DNA of 64,000 bases from Entonaema liquescens. Lineage: Eukaryota; Ascomycota; Sordariomycetes; Xylariales; Xylariaceae. The translations under genes were made by a program, and so were the position numbers. The stretch is from assembly GCA_902805475.1 (NCBI GenBank), contig CADCSX010000010.1, forward strand, positions 62,001-126,000, in the 5' to 3' direction. Positions 23,816-34,365 of this stretch are shown piece by piece (positions within the stretch are counted from its first letter, which is position 1; the number at the start of each line of letters is the position of its first letter). The notes below the pieces were generated by a model. The model ran no database searches. It was not told where the DNA came from and was given only the letters and a program-made list of their open reading frames with translations.

Positions 23816-24514
23816 ATCAATGGAGCTGGTGCTCTATGAAGAAGCTACACTGAAGCCCCATGTTTGAAGTAGTCGTCTGCGACGAAGGATATGATGGGGC
23901 AACGGGGATAGGGTGCATGGTACTCGGTCAACGGGGGACACTGGTGTATTGCAAGGCGACGCGTTGCTCCTACGGGCTCGGGTTAAGAATTATGAGAGAT
24001 ATACGCTGATGGGATTGGTTGGTGGGATAGGTATTGGAACTCGACTCTGTTCTTCGCAACTTTTGGTAGCTTAAGTTGATACCAGCAGCGGCGAAGCAAT
24101 TAGCATAGTTATGTACTTAGGGCTAGACTCATGATGTTATGGCAATGAGACCGTATTTGTAATTGACTTGATTCCTTCTTGGCCTTGATATATTTATGAC
24201 TTCTCGCTGCCTACCTGTGATATGGATTTAGTTGCAACACGCCCTTACAAATCAGATGCTGTGCAACATTCGGCGAAGTATTCGGCGGCCCCGCAGCTTC
24301 GCCGCCGAGCCCGCCGAAAGCCCACCGAAAGCAAGAACTATAGTCTACCGGTACGTTTTGCTTAGGTATATATATAAGACTTTGATTGGGATATTTAGAA
24401 ATTCAACTTAACATAGTTTGCCTAGTTATACGGCTTTTAAGGGTAATTATATACTCCGCCATTACAACAATTGCAACGCGACCCTCGGTGAACAAACAAA
24501 CGAAAAAGGGAAAC
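23816..24514. other. Intergenic between IQGAP and MDR oxidoreductase genes
   Basis: 3' flank of the IQGAP gene and promoter of the MDR gene. It carries one GC-rich inverted-repeat patch (24268-24335). No gene seen. Confidence 0.6.
24268..24335. repeat. GC-rich inverted repeat patch
   Basis: Contains TTCGGCGAAG and TTCGGCGG, followed by CTTCGCCGCCGA and two CCGAAAGC units, so both orientations of a TTCGGCGG core occur within 68 bp. It stands out in an A/T-rich spacer. It could be a terminal-inverted-repeat or MITE remnant, or a strong hairpin. Confidence 0.5.
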
Positions 24515-25694
24515 ATGGCTACATTACCAAGAGCAATGCGCTCTCTCGTAGCGCCGAAATACTGTTGGCCTACCGGCTGGGAAGTCGCTAGTCTGCCTGT
24601 TCCTACAGTCACAAACCCTAAGGACGTATTAATCAAGGTACATGCTGCGAGCATAGCAACGGGTGATACGCAGCTCGCGAGAGGAGCGGCGAAGTATTTG
24701 GTCGGGGGGTTAAAGTAGGTCTATCATATTTCGACTTTCAACTATATATAAGGGGAAATAGCCTAAACTAAGCTGATAAAGGTTCCCCCACAAGATTGGC
24801 ATCGAGGCCGCGGGCATTGTTGTTAAGGTTGGGTCAGGAGTGACATTATTCAAGCCTGGCGACGAGGTGTACGCTTTCGGGCGATCCCGGCCAATGGACA
24901 TGACCGTCGACAAGGGATTCTGTTCTGAATATGCTGTAGCTGAGGAGAAACTCACCATCCATAAACCAACCAATTCTTCCTTTGAGGAGGCGTGCAATCT
25001 TGCGAGTGTTTTCACTGCGTTACAGACCATTGAGATGGGGTTACGACTTATGCGCGAGAACGGCGTGACCGACGGGCTCGAGGGCAAGACTGTGCTTGTG
25101 CCTGGTGGTTTGAGTGCTACTGGCTCCGTCGCTATCCAGATTCTAAAGAACGTCTACGGCGTGGGCAAGATCATCACCACCGTGTCTACAGCCAAGGTCC
25201 CGCTTGTCGAACAGTACCTCCCAGGGCTCGTCGATCAGGTCGTTGACTACACTCGCGTGAAGAAATTGACGGATGTTATCCCACCAGGAAGCATAGACCT
25301 AGTGTACAACACGCAGTGGATCGTGACGAGCACGTTCCCTCTGGCGAAGCCGGATGTTGGCGTGGTGGCGTCTATCGCAAGCGTGCCGACGCCGGGGCTG
25401 CTGCGCCTCATGCTGCCACCGCTTCCGTTCTTTATGTACTGGCTCGTGGGGCTCGCACAGCTGTGGTATAAGTTCAAATTACGCGGTACTAACGTTAAGC
25501 ACGAATTCCACTCAGGCAATGCTGATACTCGCGAGGATCTTGAGCGAGCAGGTGAGATCCTGGCTCTAGGCAAGGTTAAGAGTATCAACCGCGTTGTCGA
25601 GCTCGAGGACATCGAGACTCTGAGGAGGGAGGCACAGAAAGTAGCTACGGGCAAGGGAGGAATCGGAAAGTTGGTGGTTCAGATTACCAAGTAA
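24515..25694 (+). CDS. Zinc-independent MDR oxidoreductase (quinone-oxidoreductase-like)
   Basis: Two exons (24515-24714, 24782-25694) with a 67-bp intron encode 370 residues. The start MATLPRAMRSLVAPKY is the standard GroES-fold opening of medium-chain dehydrogenases/reductases. The intron joins LVGGLK to FPHKIGIEAAGIVVKVG, the conserved GxExxGxV element, here followed by GDEVYAFG. The Rossmann part begins at VLVPGGLSATGSVAIQIL, the variant nucleotide-binding motif of NADPH-dependent quinone-type members. No Cys or His catalytic-zinc ligands are seen, so it is not a zinc alcohol dehydrogenase. A hydrophobic stretch at about 300-315 (LPPLPFFMYWLVGLA) is unusual for a soluble MDR protein. Relatives reduce quinones or enoyl/enone substrates or act as mitochondrial Rtn4ip1-like reductases. 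The substrate cannot be predicted. Confidence 0.88.
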
Positions 25695-26159
25695 GGGAAG
25701 TTTATAAGTATCTAACATGTAATGGAACGATTAGACACGCGGGCGATTTCATAATAATATCACACTATACACGCCAAGGTTAGAGAAATAACGTAGAAGA
25801 TGCAATGCGAATAATTATTACCACTACTCCGATTAAAATGAAATGAAAAATACTCCCAAGTACAGATTGACGGGCCTTCTCTCCTACCGCTTACCCCTAA
25901 GGCTAAGATGGTAGCAGTTCTTGATCCTCCTGGCAGGTGCTCATACCCTGGCCTCGAAATCCAATCTGACAGGTGAAAAAAAAAAGAAAGGCTTTAACTG
26001 TCTAGTCAAATACAACAAAAGAGAAACCAATTTTGGGAGCCGTATGCTCGCTTGTCCGAAATGAGAGTATAGCACACCCCAAAGACAGATGCTACTACAC
26101 ACATGCATGTACACGCCACCGATATCGATTTAGAGCCTTCCTTTCCCTTCTTTTATGCT
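25695..26159. other. Intergenic between convergent genes
   Basis: Shared 3' flank of the MDR gene and the 1621-residue unknown. Contains a short purine run (AAAAAAAGAAAGG near 25976). No gene seen. Confidence 0.6.
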
Positions 26160-29100
26160 CTATTTACGCAAGGCAATAGGGAATACCGGTGCGAACTCGT
26201 TGGCACCCGTGCAGTAGATCCAGACCTGGCGAGGTCTTTCGGATCCGGGGAACGGTGGCGGCGGCACAAAGTGGGTATAGAATTCGCGACCCGGAGGTAT
26301 GCGGATGATACAGCACAGCTGGACATGGTGCGGGTTGGGCCCGTCTTTACGGACGAAATGCTGCAGTGCGGCTTCGGCTTGGAGGATGGTCTGGCCGTAG
26401 TGGTTCTCGTCACTGACGGTCTTGTCGGTGCCGACGAAGCAGTCCGGGTTATCGTACGAAGCGCGGAGGGCCGATGTGGCCGGAAGCCAGAGGCTCTTCT
26501 GGTCTTGGAGTCGCATGCTGAAGGAGATTGCCTGTAGAGCACCGTCGAGACCGAAAGTAGGGCCTAGAGGAGCCCAGCCATGGGGGAAAGCAAGGGTTAA
26601 GGCCTGGTTATCTACCCCTTGAGAGGCGCCTATTGGCTGCTGTACGACGCGGCCGGTCTTGGACTGCTCTTCAGCTATCAACTGGGCCTCCAAGCCAGGA
26701 AGGGGTGTGTACTTCCATTTATGAGGAGGATTCGATGTGGCATCAGCATGGTCTAACCCGGCGGGTTCTTTGTTGAGCCAGTCTCGGTGTGCTTGGCTAA
26801 CTGTTCCACGGGCGGGAGTGACTTTGGCACTTTGACTTTGAGCAGCGCCCTGCTGTTGGGGTTGGACCGGTGTCTGCTGGGCCGGCAACAGTAAGTTGGA
26901 AGTGGATCCGCCAGTAGACGAATCAGACTTGATAGGTGGGACGGTGTTGTTAGACACCGAAGGAGTATTAGGTTGAACCGACGGAGCTACGGCAGGCCCC
27001 TGGTTCTGAGTCGTAGTCTGGGGTTGAATTATAGGTTGGCCTTCAGATGCGGGTTGTGGTTGAACCGATGGAGTTACAGCAGGTCCCTGATTCTGGGCCT
27101 CAGTCTGAGCTTTGAGAATGGGTTGGAGTTGAGTTGCAGATTGAGGCTGAACTGATGGGGTTACGACAGGCCCTTGATTATGGGTCGTGGTCTGGGGTTG
27201 GGGTATGGGTTGGACTTGAGGTGCGGGTTGGGGCTGAATAGGAGTATCCTTCGTATTTGGACGGGGTTTAGGGGTAGGCCTAGGCTTAGACCAATCCGGC
27301 CGGCCTCCATGTGTCTGAACTCCAGGTGTCTGAACCCCATGTGTCTGAACCCCATGTGTCTGAAATCCAGGCGTTACAGTCCTTGGGGTCTGGGTTTCGG
27401 TTCCGGTGTTTACTCTCTTATTACCCCTGGTAGAGGGGAGGACGAAGCTGGCCGGGATCTTACGCTTCCTGGAGCTACTACGAGGGATATCCGAGTCTTT
27501 AGTCGGCGGTAATAGGGGGACTGGAGGTGTTCCCACATCCGTCATAGCCTTGTAGACCTTACGTACCTTTCCCCAGAAGTTAAGGGGAGGCTCAGGGTAA
27601 ATCACTATAGCAACCTTGTTAGTATAATTTAATTATGTGGAAATTTGAAGACGGCATGACTTACCATTTTCAAGTTTATGACTAAGGACGACAGATTGTA
27701 GGAGAGTCTCGGCCATAGGAAAGACGGCAGGACCCGGCATAAAGCGCTCTTCCGCCTTGGTGATTGGTACCAGCTCCGGCTTAGGCGCCGCGCGCCTTGG
27801 TGTAGTTGGTTTTGTGGGTTTCAGTGGCGTCGCCATGGTATCTCCGTCGACGATATGGTTAGTGGCTGGTTGTTGTTTATCTGTTTTGGCTACTGGGGTA
27901 TCTTGGTTTTCCTTTCGATGGATATCTTTGATTGCCAGTTGGGAAATATTTTGTTGATGGATAACTTGAGTTGATGACTTTAGCGGGAGCTTTGTACTTG
28001 AGGAACGCTTTGTGTCTCTAAAGTTGTTTGTGCGTTCTAAGACACCGTTCCGTTCTAGGTCTTTTGTATCCACATGGGTCTTTGTACCATTTTCCGAAGT
28101 CGTTGGCTTTGTTGTCTGATTGTGCGACGACAGATTGTTTGGCTGGGGAGCCTGTGTCAAACCACTTGTTACTTGTTGTATTACTCTTTCGGGAAACCTA
28201 GGCATTAGGATGCCATAGTTCTGACTTGGAAGGCTTGGCTCTCTTCTTTCCACTTCATCCATCCGCTGCGTGATGAGTTCTTGTAAGCGTTCGCTCTGGA
28301 GGTGTACTGGCCAACGCATCATATGGAAGAAAACACCCCGAGTATACGGGGCTTGATACCGCCTCTGGGTTTTGGTAGCCCATTTGAAGAGTCCAGGTCG
28401 TTTGTAACCGCTAAGTATTTTGTTTGGTTTGAATTTGCCGTAGTTAATATAATAGCCTGAGGAATCCTCAAGAGCCTCAATGCGGCCGGGATACATTGTG
28501 TTGCGGTTTTCGACGCAGTTTTTAATGATGCCCTCTCGAATGATATCTGCCGCGTTGTGACCCTTGAACTCACGTCTCATAATCCCATCGGCATCTACTT
28601 TGTAGACAACATCCTCGACAGTCGGCGGCAGGAATTCTATTGGTCCCATGCCGTTCTGAATAGTAAGATGCCAATGCTCGTAAGCCTGTCTAGAGGCCTC
28701 TGTAGAAATTGCTTTCCACTGGTGCTTTTGAGATCCCCGGACGTATTGTCCTGCACCGAGTATTGAAGTCTACGCTCTATTTCCTCAACGTGCGCTATCG
28801 TACGTCCCATTCGATAGGCAAGGTTTCGGAAGAACTGAACAGTCCTCTCTGGGACCGGCAAACGACGCTTCTTGCTGGCTTCTTCGGGGACCTCCCTGCG
28901 AATTTCGTCACTAACTCTCTCAACTGAGATCTTCCCTATTGTCTCCCACTTAACTAGGTCAGACCAGCTAGGCGAGTTGCGCTTTTCCTCCGGCCCTCCC
29001 TCCGGGTACGAGCCTCGAACCCAGCCAATTTCGGGTTGAATCCATGTCCGTAGCAAGTCTTGGCTAGTCATTCCCCCTTCTTTTGGCTTGCCGTCCTCGA

Positions 29101-31189
29101 GAGTACTCTCTCCCAATTTATCAGGCAAAGTGTCATCTCCCAGATGATCCAAGATATGCTTAAACTCCTCCTTTGCAATAGGGGCCTTCGGGTCACTAAG
29201 CCCGTACTTATTTTGCAAATGCTCAACTATCGCGTCTCGGTACAAAGTCTGGTTGGAGCGAAATGATTCCTGGCTTTTATGGCGCCAGTAAACACGATTC
29301 TCAGGATGTATTTGGTACTTCGGCCGTATGAGAAGTATATCTTGCTCTTCTTGGGGTTTATTTGGGTCGTTCGTCGCTACGTATCTGATTTTTGTTAATA
29401 GACTCATTGTCTTAGTATATGGCAATTGAACTTACTGGACTCGACCTAAGGTGCGAAGGGTCTTCAAGTGTTCTATGGCTTCCGTCCATGTAAATTGATA
29501 CGTTTCATTTGCGTGAGCCTTTCCGGCATCTCTCCCGCCATTAATGTACGTAAGTGCCTCGTCTAGTGATGGCCTAGTGTTCCTTTTCCTCTCTTTCCAT
29601 AACTGTACATTTGGTTCAAAAATGTTTATCCCAGCTGTCCCTGGGCTGTCAGATGCGCCCGGATTGTTGAGGAAATCCTGGAGGCGCTTGTCAAAGAGGA
29701 TAGTAAGGTTGTCAACCGGCTGTCTATTGGGGTCACACATTCTCTCAGTGCGGGAGGGCTGGCAGAGATATCTCAACCAGGCAGCTTCAGGTTCATCAAG
29801 AAGCAGAATAGTTGGGGGTGAGTTGAGAGATGGATCCAACTCGTCCCAATCAAATTTTGGTCTTCTCATAATATCTCGGCGGGCTTGCCTAGGAGTTTCT
29901 GCTTCATCGGGATTCCACTCCGTGGCATTCCCCAAAGGGTTAGGGCGCCATTCTATCCCGGCTTGAATATCCCTTAGAATAGCTAGTAGGAAAGGCCGGG
30001 GAGCTATGCCGAAGGCGTCCTCTAGACGCCTACGTAGCCTCTTTAGATATGCGCCCATTCTGATCCAGTGGTCATTGTATACCGAGAGGCTTCGGTTGAC
30101 ATAAGGGCCTTGAAAGTTGGTTGGCAGGGCGGCCCTCTGGAAATCTGCCCAGTTGTCCAGGTTATAGCGGCGGCGCTGCCAGCCAGCCAGGACCTGGATG
30201 AGCTCCTGATGTTGGTTATACCAATACACCCAGGGATATGGCTCCTTAAGACTCCTATGGACCTTCTCCGGGGGAAGTGCCCGGGGCTGGTAAATTATCT
30301 CCTTTAGTGCCGGGTTCGGCTGTTCGTAGGGTAGAACCACGCGACGCCAGGGAGTATTGAGGACCTTATTCTCATAGCTGGTGAACATGTTCAGGCATTG
30401 CTGAACCGCTGCCCGCTGCCAACCTCGCGCTTCGTAATATTCCTTCAGGTCATGCAACCTTTCCTCTTCGGTACCATACGTCGCCTTTTGATCCTCATCA
30501 AACACAGTAGGAATCTGGTCTGCAGGCCGAGATGGAATCGATCTACAGCTCTCCTCGACTCCACCTTCGATGCAGCGTTCATATTTATCATTTTCAACTT
30601 TAAACCCATTAAAAACACGATAGTCGTAGGTACCAGGTTTCAGGCAATTTTCGAAATAAAGCTCCTCTGCGCTCTGGTAGTACTCAACCGCTCTTCCTCC
30701 TCTCGCAGACAACTCAGGGAATACACCATTGGTTTGAACCTCATACAACTGATCGTAGCGCTTGTGTTTGTTTCGAATTCTTTCGAGGGTGGGCTGGATG
30801 AGAGATTGACCGGGAAAGTTCGGAAGGCGTCCAGTAACACGCTGGCTAGGTATGATATGCGATGTCCAGGGAGTTGGGTTAGAGTTCCATTTGTAATACC
30901 TCTGATGTACTTCAACTAGGATGAGTGCATCTTCCAATGCGGCGCGTGTGAAAGGGTCATCATAACCTAGGTCGCCCCGGAGACGGGCCTCATTGGCTTC
31001 GTTGAGATATTTGATAATCTCTTCTAGCCGACGACTCCATTGTGGGTGTCTGTAGACGTCTTCGTCAAGTAGAAAGTGCAATATTCGTGGCAATGTGATA
31101 TTCGGATCCCTTCCACCAGGACCAATAGACACACTTGATAGAAATTCGTCCAAAGCATCATCTGGTGTCGGGTTTGGCCCAGCCATCAT
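26160..31189 (-). CDS. Unrecognised 1621-residue protein, Pro/Gln-repeat-rich
   Basis: I do not recognise this protein. Four frames that could pass for separate genes join through good splice sites: exons 31189-29436, 29384-28804, 28750-27665 and 27604-26160 (introns 51, 53 and 60 bp). The phases close to exactly 1622 codons. The third intron has the ideal TACTAAC branch point. The second is weaker, but its removal links two reading frames and brings in a sensible upstream stretch (SQKHQWKAISTEASRQAY). The start is the first ATG of an ATG-ATG pair. Residues 1-590 are Trp/Tyr/Arg-rich and mostly helical in character. About 590-960 is charged. The next section is Thr/Lys-rich linker. About 1200-1400 is Pro/Gln-rich with tandem repeats, and the last 200 residues look folded again (LAFPHGWAPLGPTFGLDGAL). 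There is no signal peptide or membrane segment. It is transcribed divergently from a retropepsin-like gene. Confidence 0.7.
26971..27231 (-). repeat. Three 87-bp (29-residue) tandem repeats within the 1621-residue protein
   Basis: Three consecutive copies, each ending TPSVQP or APSVQP and sharing QNQGP or HNQGP in the middle. Copies begin at 26971, 27058 and 27145 on the plus strand. The period is a multiple of three, so frame is kept; the DNA copies have diverged by point changes. Confidence 0.88.
27307..27366 (-). repeat. Four 15-bp (5-residue) tandem repeats
   Basis: Four units of a 15-bp sequence encode repeated Val-Gln-Thr-His/Pro-Gly in the same protein, just N-terminal to the 29-residue repeats. 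Confidence 0.88.
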
Positions 31190-31815
31190 CTCTGCAGAGT
31201 CGTTCCAGACTGCAACTATTCGAGGTATCTTGAAATGGAAAACAACCAAGGAACTCTATAGCGCCTTATGGGGCAATAACAGTAAGTAGCGTAGCTGATG
31301 ATTCTAGTTTACTGAGCGAAGCTCATTGTCAGCTAAAACGTCTCGTCGATAGATTAGTTGGAGGGTTGCTCAAAGTTCGTCTACCAGTCAACCGCAACAA
31401 ATGAGCAAGAAGAAAGAGACAGAAAGATGGGCGAAATTTCCACTGCCGACGAACAAGTTAGAAGCCCATATTCTTGTCTTTCCTTCCAAGGAATTCCATA
31501 GTTACCAGGGGCAGAAGCTAAACATTCCAAAAACAGCTTCTTAGCTTCTTTCACTATAATCCGATTTCAACAAAGAATGCCATTGTAAGGCTAATCCCAT
31601 GGCTCCGAATGTGAGACAAACGTGCAAGCTATTTTAACCGATCTGTTTCCTTCCGTTTGCGGTGTTATAGGCGTTGTCATCTTTTACAGGCTAACAGCTG
31701 GCACAACTGGAGAGCATAGCAATCATTTGTTAATTCGCTTCTGAAGCTAGTGAACGTTTCGGAAGCTATTGAAAGCTAGGAACATTCTGTAGTTTTATAA
31801 GATATTTAGATAGTA
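31190..31815. promoter_or_regulatory. Divergent promoter region of the two unrecognised genes
   Basis: A 626-bp spacer between start codons pointing away from each other, so it most likely drives both genes. Two related GAAGCTA words (near 31742 and 31761) occur on the side of the plus-strand gene. No clear TATA box or known operator is recognised. Confidence 0.5.
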
Positions 31816-33767
31816 ATGACTGACGATAGTCAACTACCGGAGTCCCGGGAGGGATCTCCTTATCAGCAGGGATCGGCCGAGAGTCGCAGGCGAATTCGAC
31901 GAAGGACTGGAATGCCAGAGGAGGAACGCAGGGCTCGGCAACAGCGTAGACGCCAATTTCTCGACCGATTTAGCTCCGCAAACGAGGATAAACCGCGAGA
32001 AGAGACCGAAGATCAAGAATCCGATATTGGCAATCCAAATGTTGCACAGGCAGTGGTCGAACAAGAGAGCGCGGATGACCCGGCCTCAATAGAGGCAGAG
32101 GAGGTTCAGGAGGTCCAGAAGCGGAAGCCTTGGGAGACGCTAGTTATTGGAAACTTAGGAGACAACTTGAGTTACATCGAGGAAAAAAATCGTGCAATTG
32201 AACAACAACGGTATATCGTTAGATATCACCAGGAACATTCTCCGCATGAAGTCCCACACAATCAGATAATCCTCGAGCAATTGATACAAGAGCGATCCGA
32301 AATGGCGGATGACGAGGAAAACAATATGCCCCAGTAAGTAAATGTAACTATAACTACATTGAAATGTTGTCACTTTAAGATATCCGTCTAATAACTGTGT
32401 ATAGGTATCAGCGAGAAGAGAAGACGCGCATCGGCGAACGACTAGAGTCTCTAAACTGGGCCCTCGACACTTGCCAATGTGAAGATGAAGAAGTCAACAT
32501 CCGAGCTGCCATCCAGGGATATCAATCCGGGGAGATACCATATTCAAATAACTATACACTTATCTATGCCGGGCGCATCGTTGATGTCTGCCCCTCATAC
32601 CAATCATTCTGTATAGATAGGCAGGAGAGGCTAGATGAATACTATGCGAGATACGGGTCCGGTTGGCTTTGGCAGGAACCTCCGTTATCCGGCCCGGGCT
32701 TCGAGGCCATAGCATATAAGGCAGTATGTCTTCATCAACAGGACAATAGGATCGACTCCCTTTATGGGAGTTATATAGTGAACATGAGATTCGCTGCTGA
32801 TACGGGACTAGTGATGAGGAAAACACCCACAGGAATAGTTCAAGCCAATTCGGGCATGTGGACGAATGCTGAGGTTTCGTGTTGCTTCGAGACGCTCCTT
32901 GATAGTGGAGCGACTTTCCCTAGCCTACTCCTGGGCGATCTCCAACGCTTAAACATCAACTTGAAGTATTACGCTGCGCAGGGTATTACGAAAATCCGAA
33001 CCGTCTCGGACATCCAGAACCGGAGACTCTTTGAAATGCGAGTCTCGGTATGCTCAAAGGATGGTAAATCACTCGTTGGAGAGGGCGACCAAGCAGTGTG
33101 GCCCAATGAGCCGAGGGTTATTGGGGGTCTCGCTCCGGTTTGGATCAATGAAGACGTAATAGGCCAAGGAAGCGCGACGCAGCGTCTGAGTGGCATGTTA
33201 CCATTCGTATCATGTTATGTAGGGTCGGCGCCGGCTACGAAAAAGCTATGGCTAGGAGAAGATCGTAGAGACGTGTTAGGTGCAAAACGAATGCCATCGC
33301 TCTTGCGATATGACACGATGAAGCAGATTGGCTTGAAGTATCCGGACCACCTCCAAAGACTAAGGGAAGAAGTAAAGACACCCGATCAAGTAATATTCGT
33401 ACATAGACTGGATCCGGCAAAAGGAGAAGGAACCCTCTTAATAGATGCAGACTCGGCAGGCGTTCGTGGGAAGAGTGAACTAGTTGTATTAGATCGAACC
33501 GGCGACGAAGCTACGCAAGAAGTCAGGACAACACGGCATAATATCACCTTGGAGCCACGCACAGGAGAGCACTGGGAATACGGGAAGGGAGAACCTTCGT
33601 GGAGGAAGAATTTTCTAACAATAGAGGATTTTGAGGACCCTGATTATGTGGGCATTGGAGAGGATCGATCATATATCGAAGGCCCGAGTGAAGTATCACG
33701 CCCGAAGAAACGGAAATTTGGACGTAGCCCTAGACATCAGAAGATTGGACAGGGCATAGCAAAGTAA
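31816..33767 (+). CDS. Unrecognised protein with retropepsin-like DSGA motif
   Basis: Two exons (31816-32333, 32405-33767) with a 71-bp intron encode 626 residues. The first 120 residues are highly charged, with Arg-rich blocks (RRRIRRRTG, RRARQQRRRQF). A helical, Glu-rich stretch follows to about 190. From about 260 the protein looks globular. TLLDSGATFPSLLLGDL carries Asp339-Ser-Gly-Ala, the form taken by the active site of retroviral-type aspartic peptidases. About 90 residues later come an LSGMLPF segment and WLGEDRRDVLGAKRMP, the latter resembling the hydrophobic-Leu-Gly segment near the end of such folds. A basic PKKRKFGRSPRHQK near the C-terminus is a likely nuclear signal. No reverse transcriptase, integrase or zinc knuckle is seen, so it is not an intact retroelement. 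A domesticated peptidase-like fold or an unrelated protein with a chance motif are both possible. Its divergent partner is the 1621-residue gene. Confidence 0.78.
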
Positions 33768-33894
33768 AATCTATATCGCATCGGGTAAGTTAAAAGCCAT
33801 GTCGATGTCCATATCATACTATCGACTACCCAAGTATATGGAATGAGGAAGCCGTAGCAATATGTCGCAGTCCTTCTCTGTCTCTCTTTCGCGT

Positions 33895-33915
33895 TGTATG
33901 ATGTATGATGTATGA
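33895..33915. repeat. 7-bp tandem repeat, 3 units
   Basis: TGTATGA is repeated three times directly 3' of the retropepsin-like gene, followed by a TATATGA variant. Confidence 0.85.
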
Positions 33916-34346
33916 TATATGATTAAGAGGACAATTTGTAGTCAGCCAATCCCACGTGCAGAAAGAAGTAGTTGAGAGAGAGTGAAACCCTGGCAATTGT
34001 GAACTACCAATGACCATACACTTAGTTGTGTTATAAAAGCTCTATATACCCATCACTTCGTAGTGCTTTGACTACACAGTTTTTTACATGAGAAGATCGT
34101 CAGGAGAACAATAGTAGCCTACCGTCTTGGATATAGTTGTAGCTCATGGTGTTTCCCAAATGAGTCGTGACCTGCATAACCGAAATCGCCTGGTGACGAC
34201 AGCACAGCGCTCGGAGATTATGAATCTTAGTAGCTGTCAGTCCGCCAATTGGATTCCTGGTTTGGCTTTTCTTGTCTTCTCCCTCCGCATTGAATGTCAT
34301 GAGAAAAAGGAATTGTAGGTTGCCCTTGCGTAGAAAAAGGACGAGG

Positions 34347-34365
34347 TTTTTTTTTTTTTTTTTTG
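34347..34365. repeat. Poly-T tract, 19 bases
   Basis: Uninterrupted T run in the gene-poor region. Confidence 0.9.

Noticed and set aside
26103..26537. A 144-codon plus-strand frame
   Set aside because: It lies antisense to the well-supported last exon of the 1621-residue gene.
26160..31189. Interpretation as an intact LTR retrotransposon together with the neighbouring DSGA protein
   Set aside because: No reverse transcriptase, RNase H or integrase motifs, no LTRs seen at the ends, and the two genes are divergent, unlike gag-pol order.
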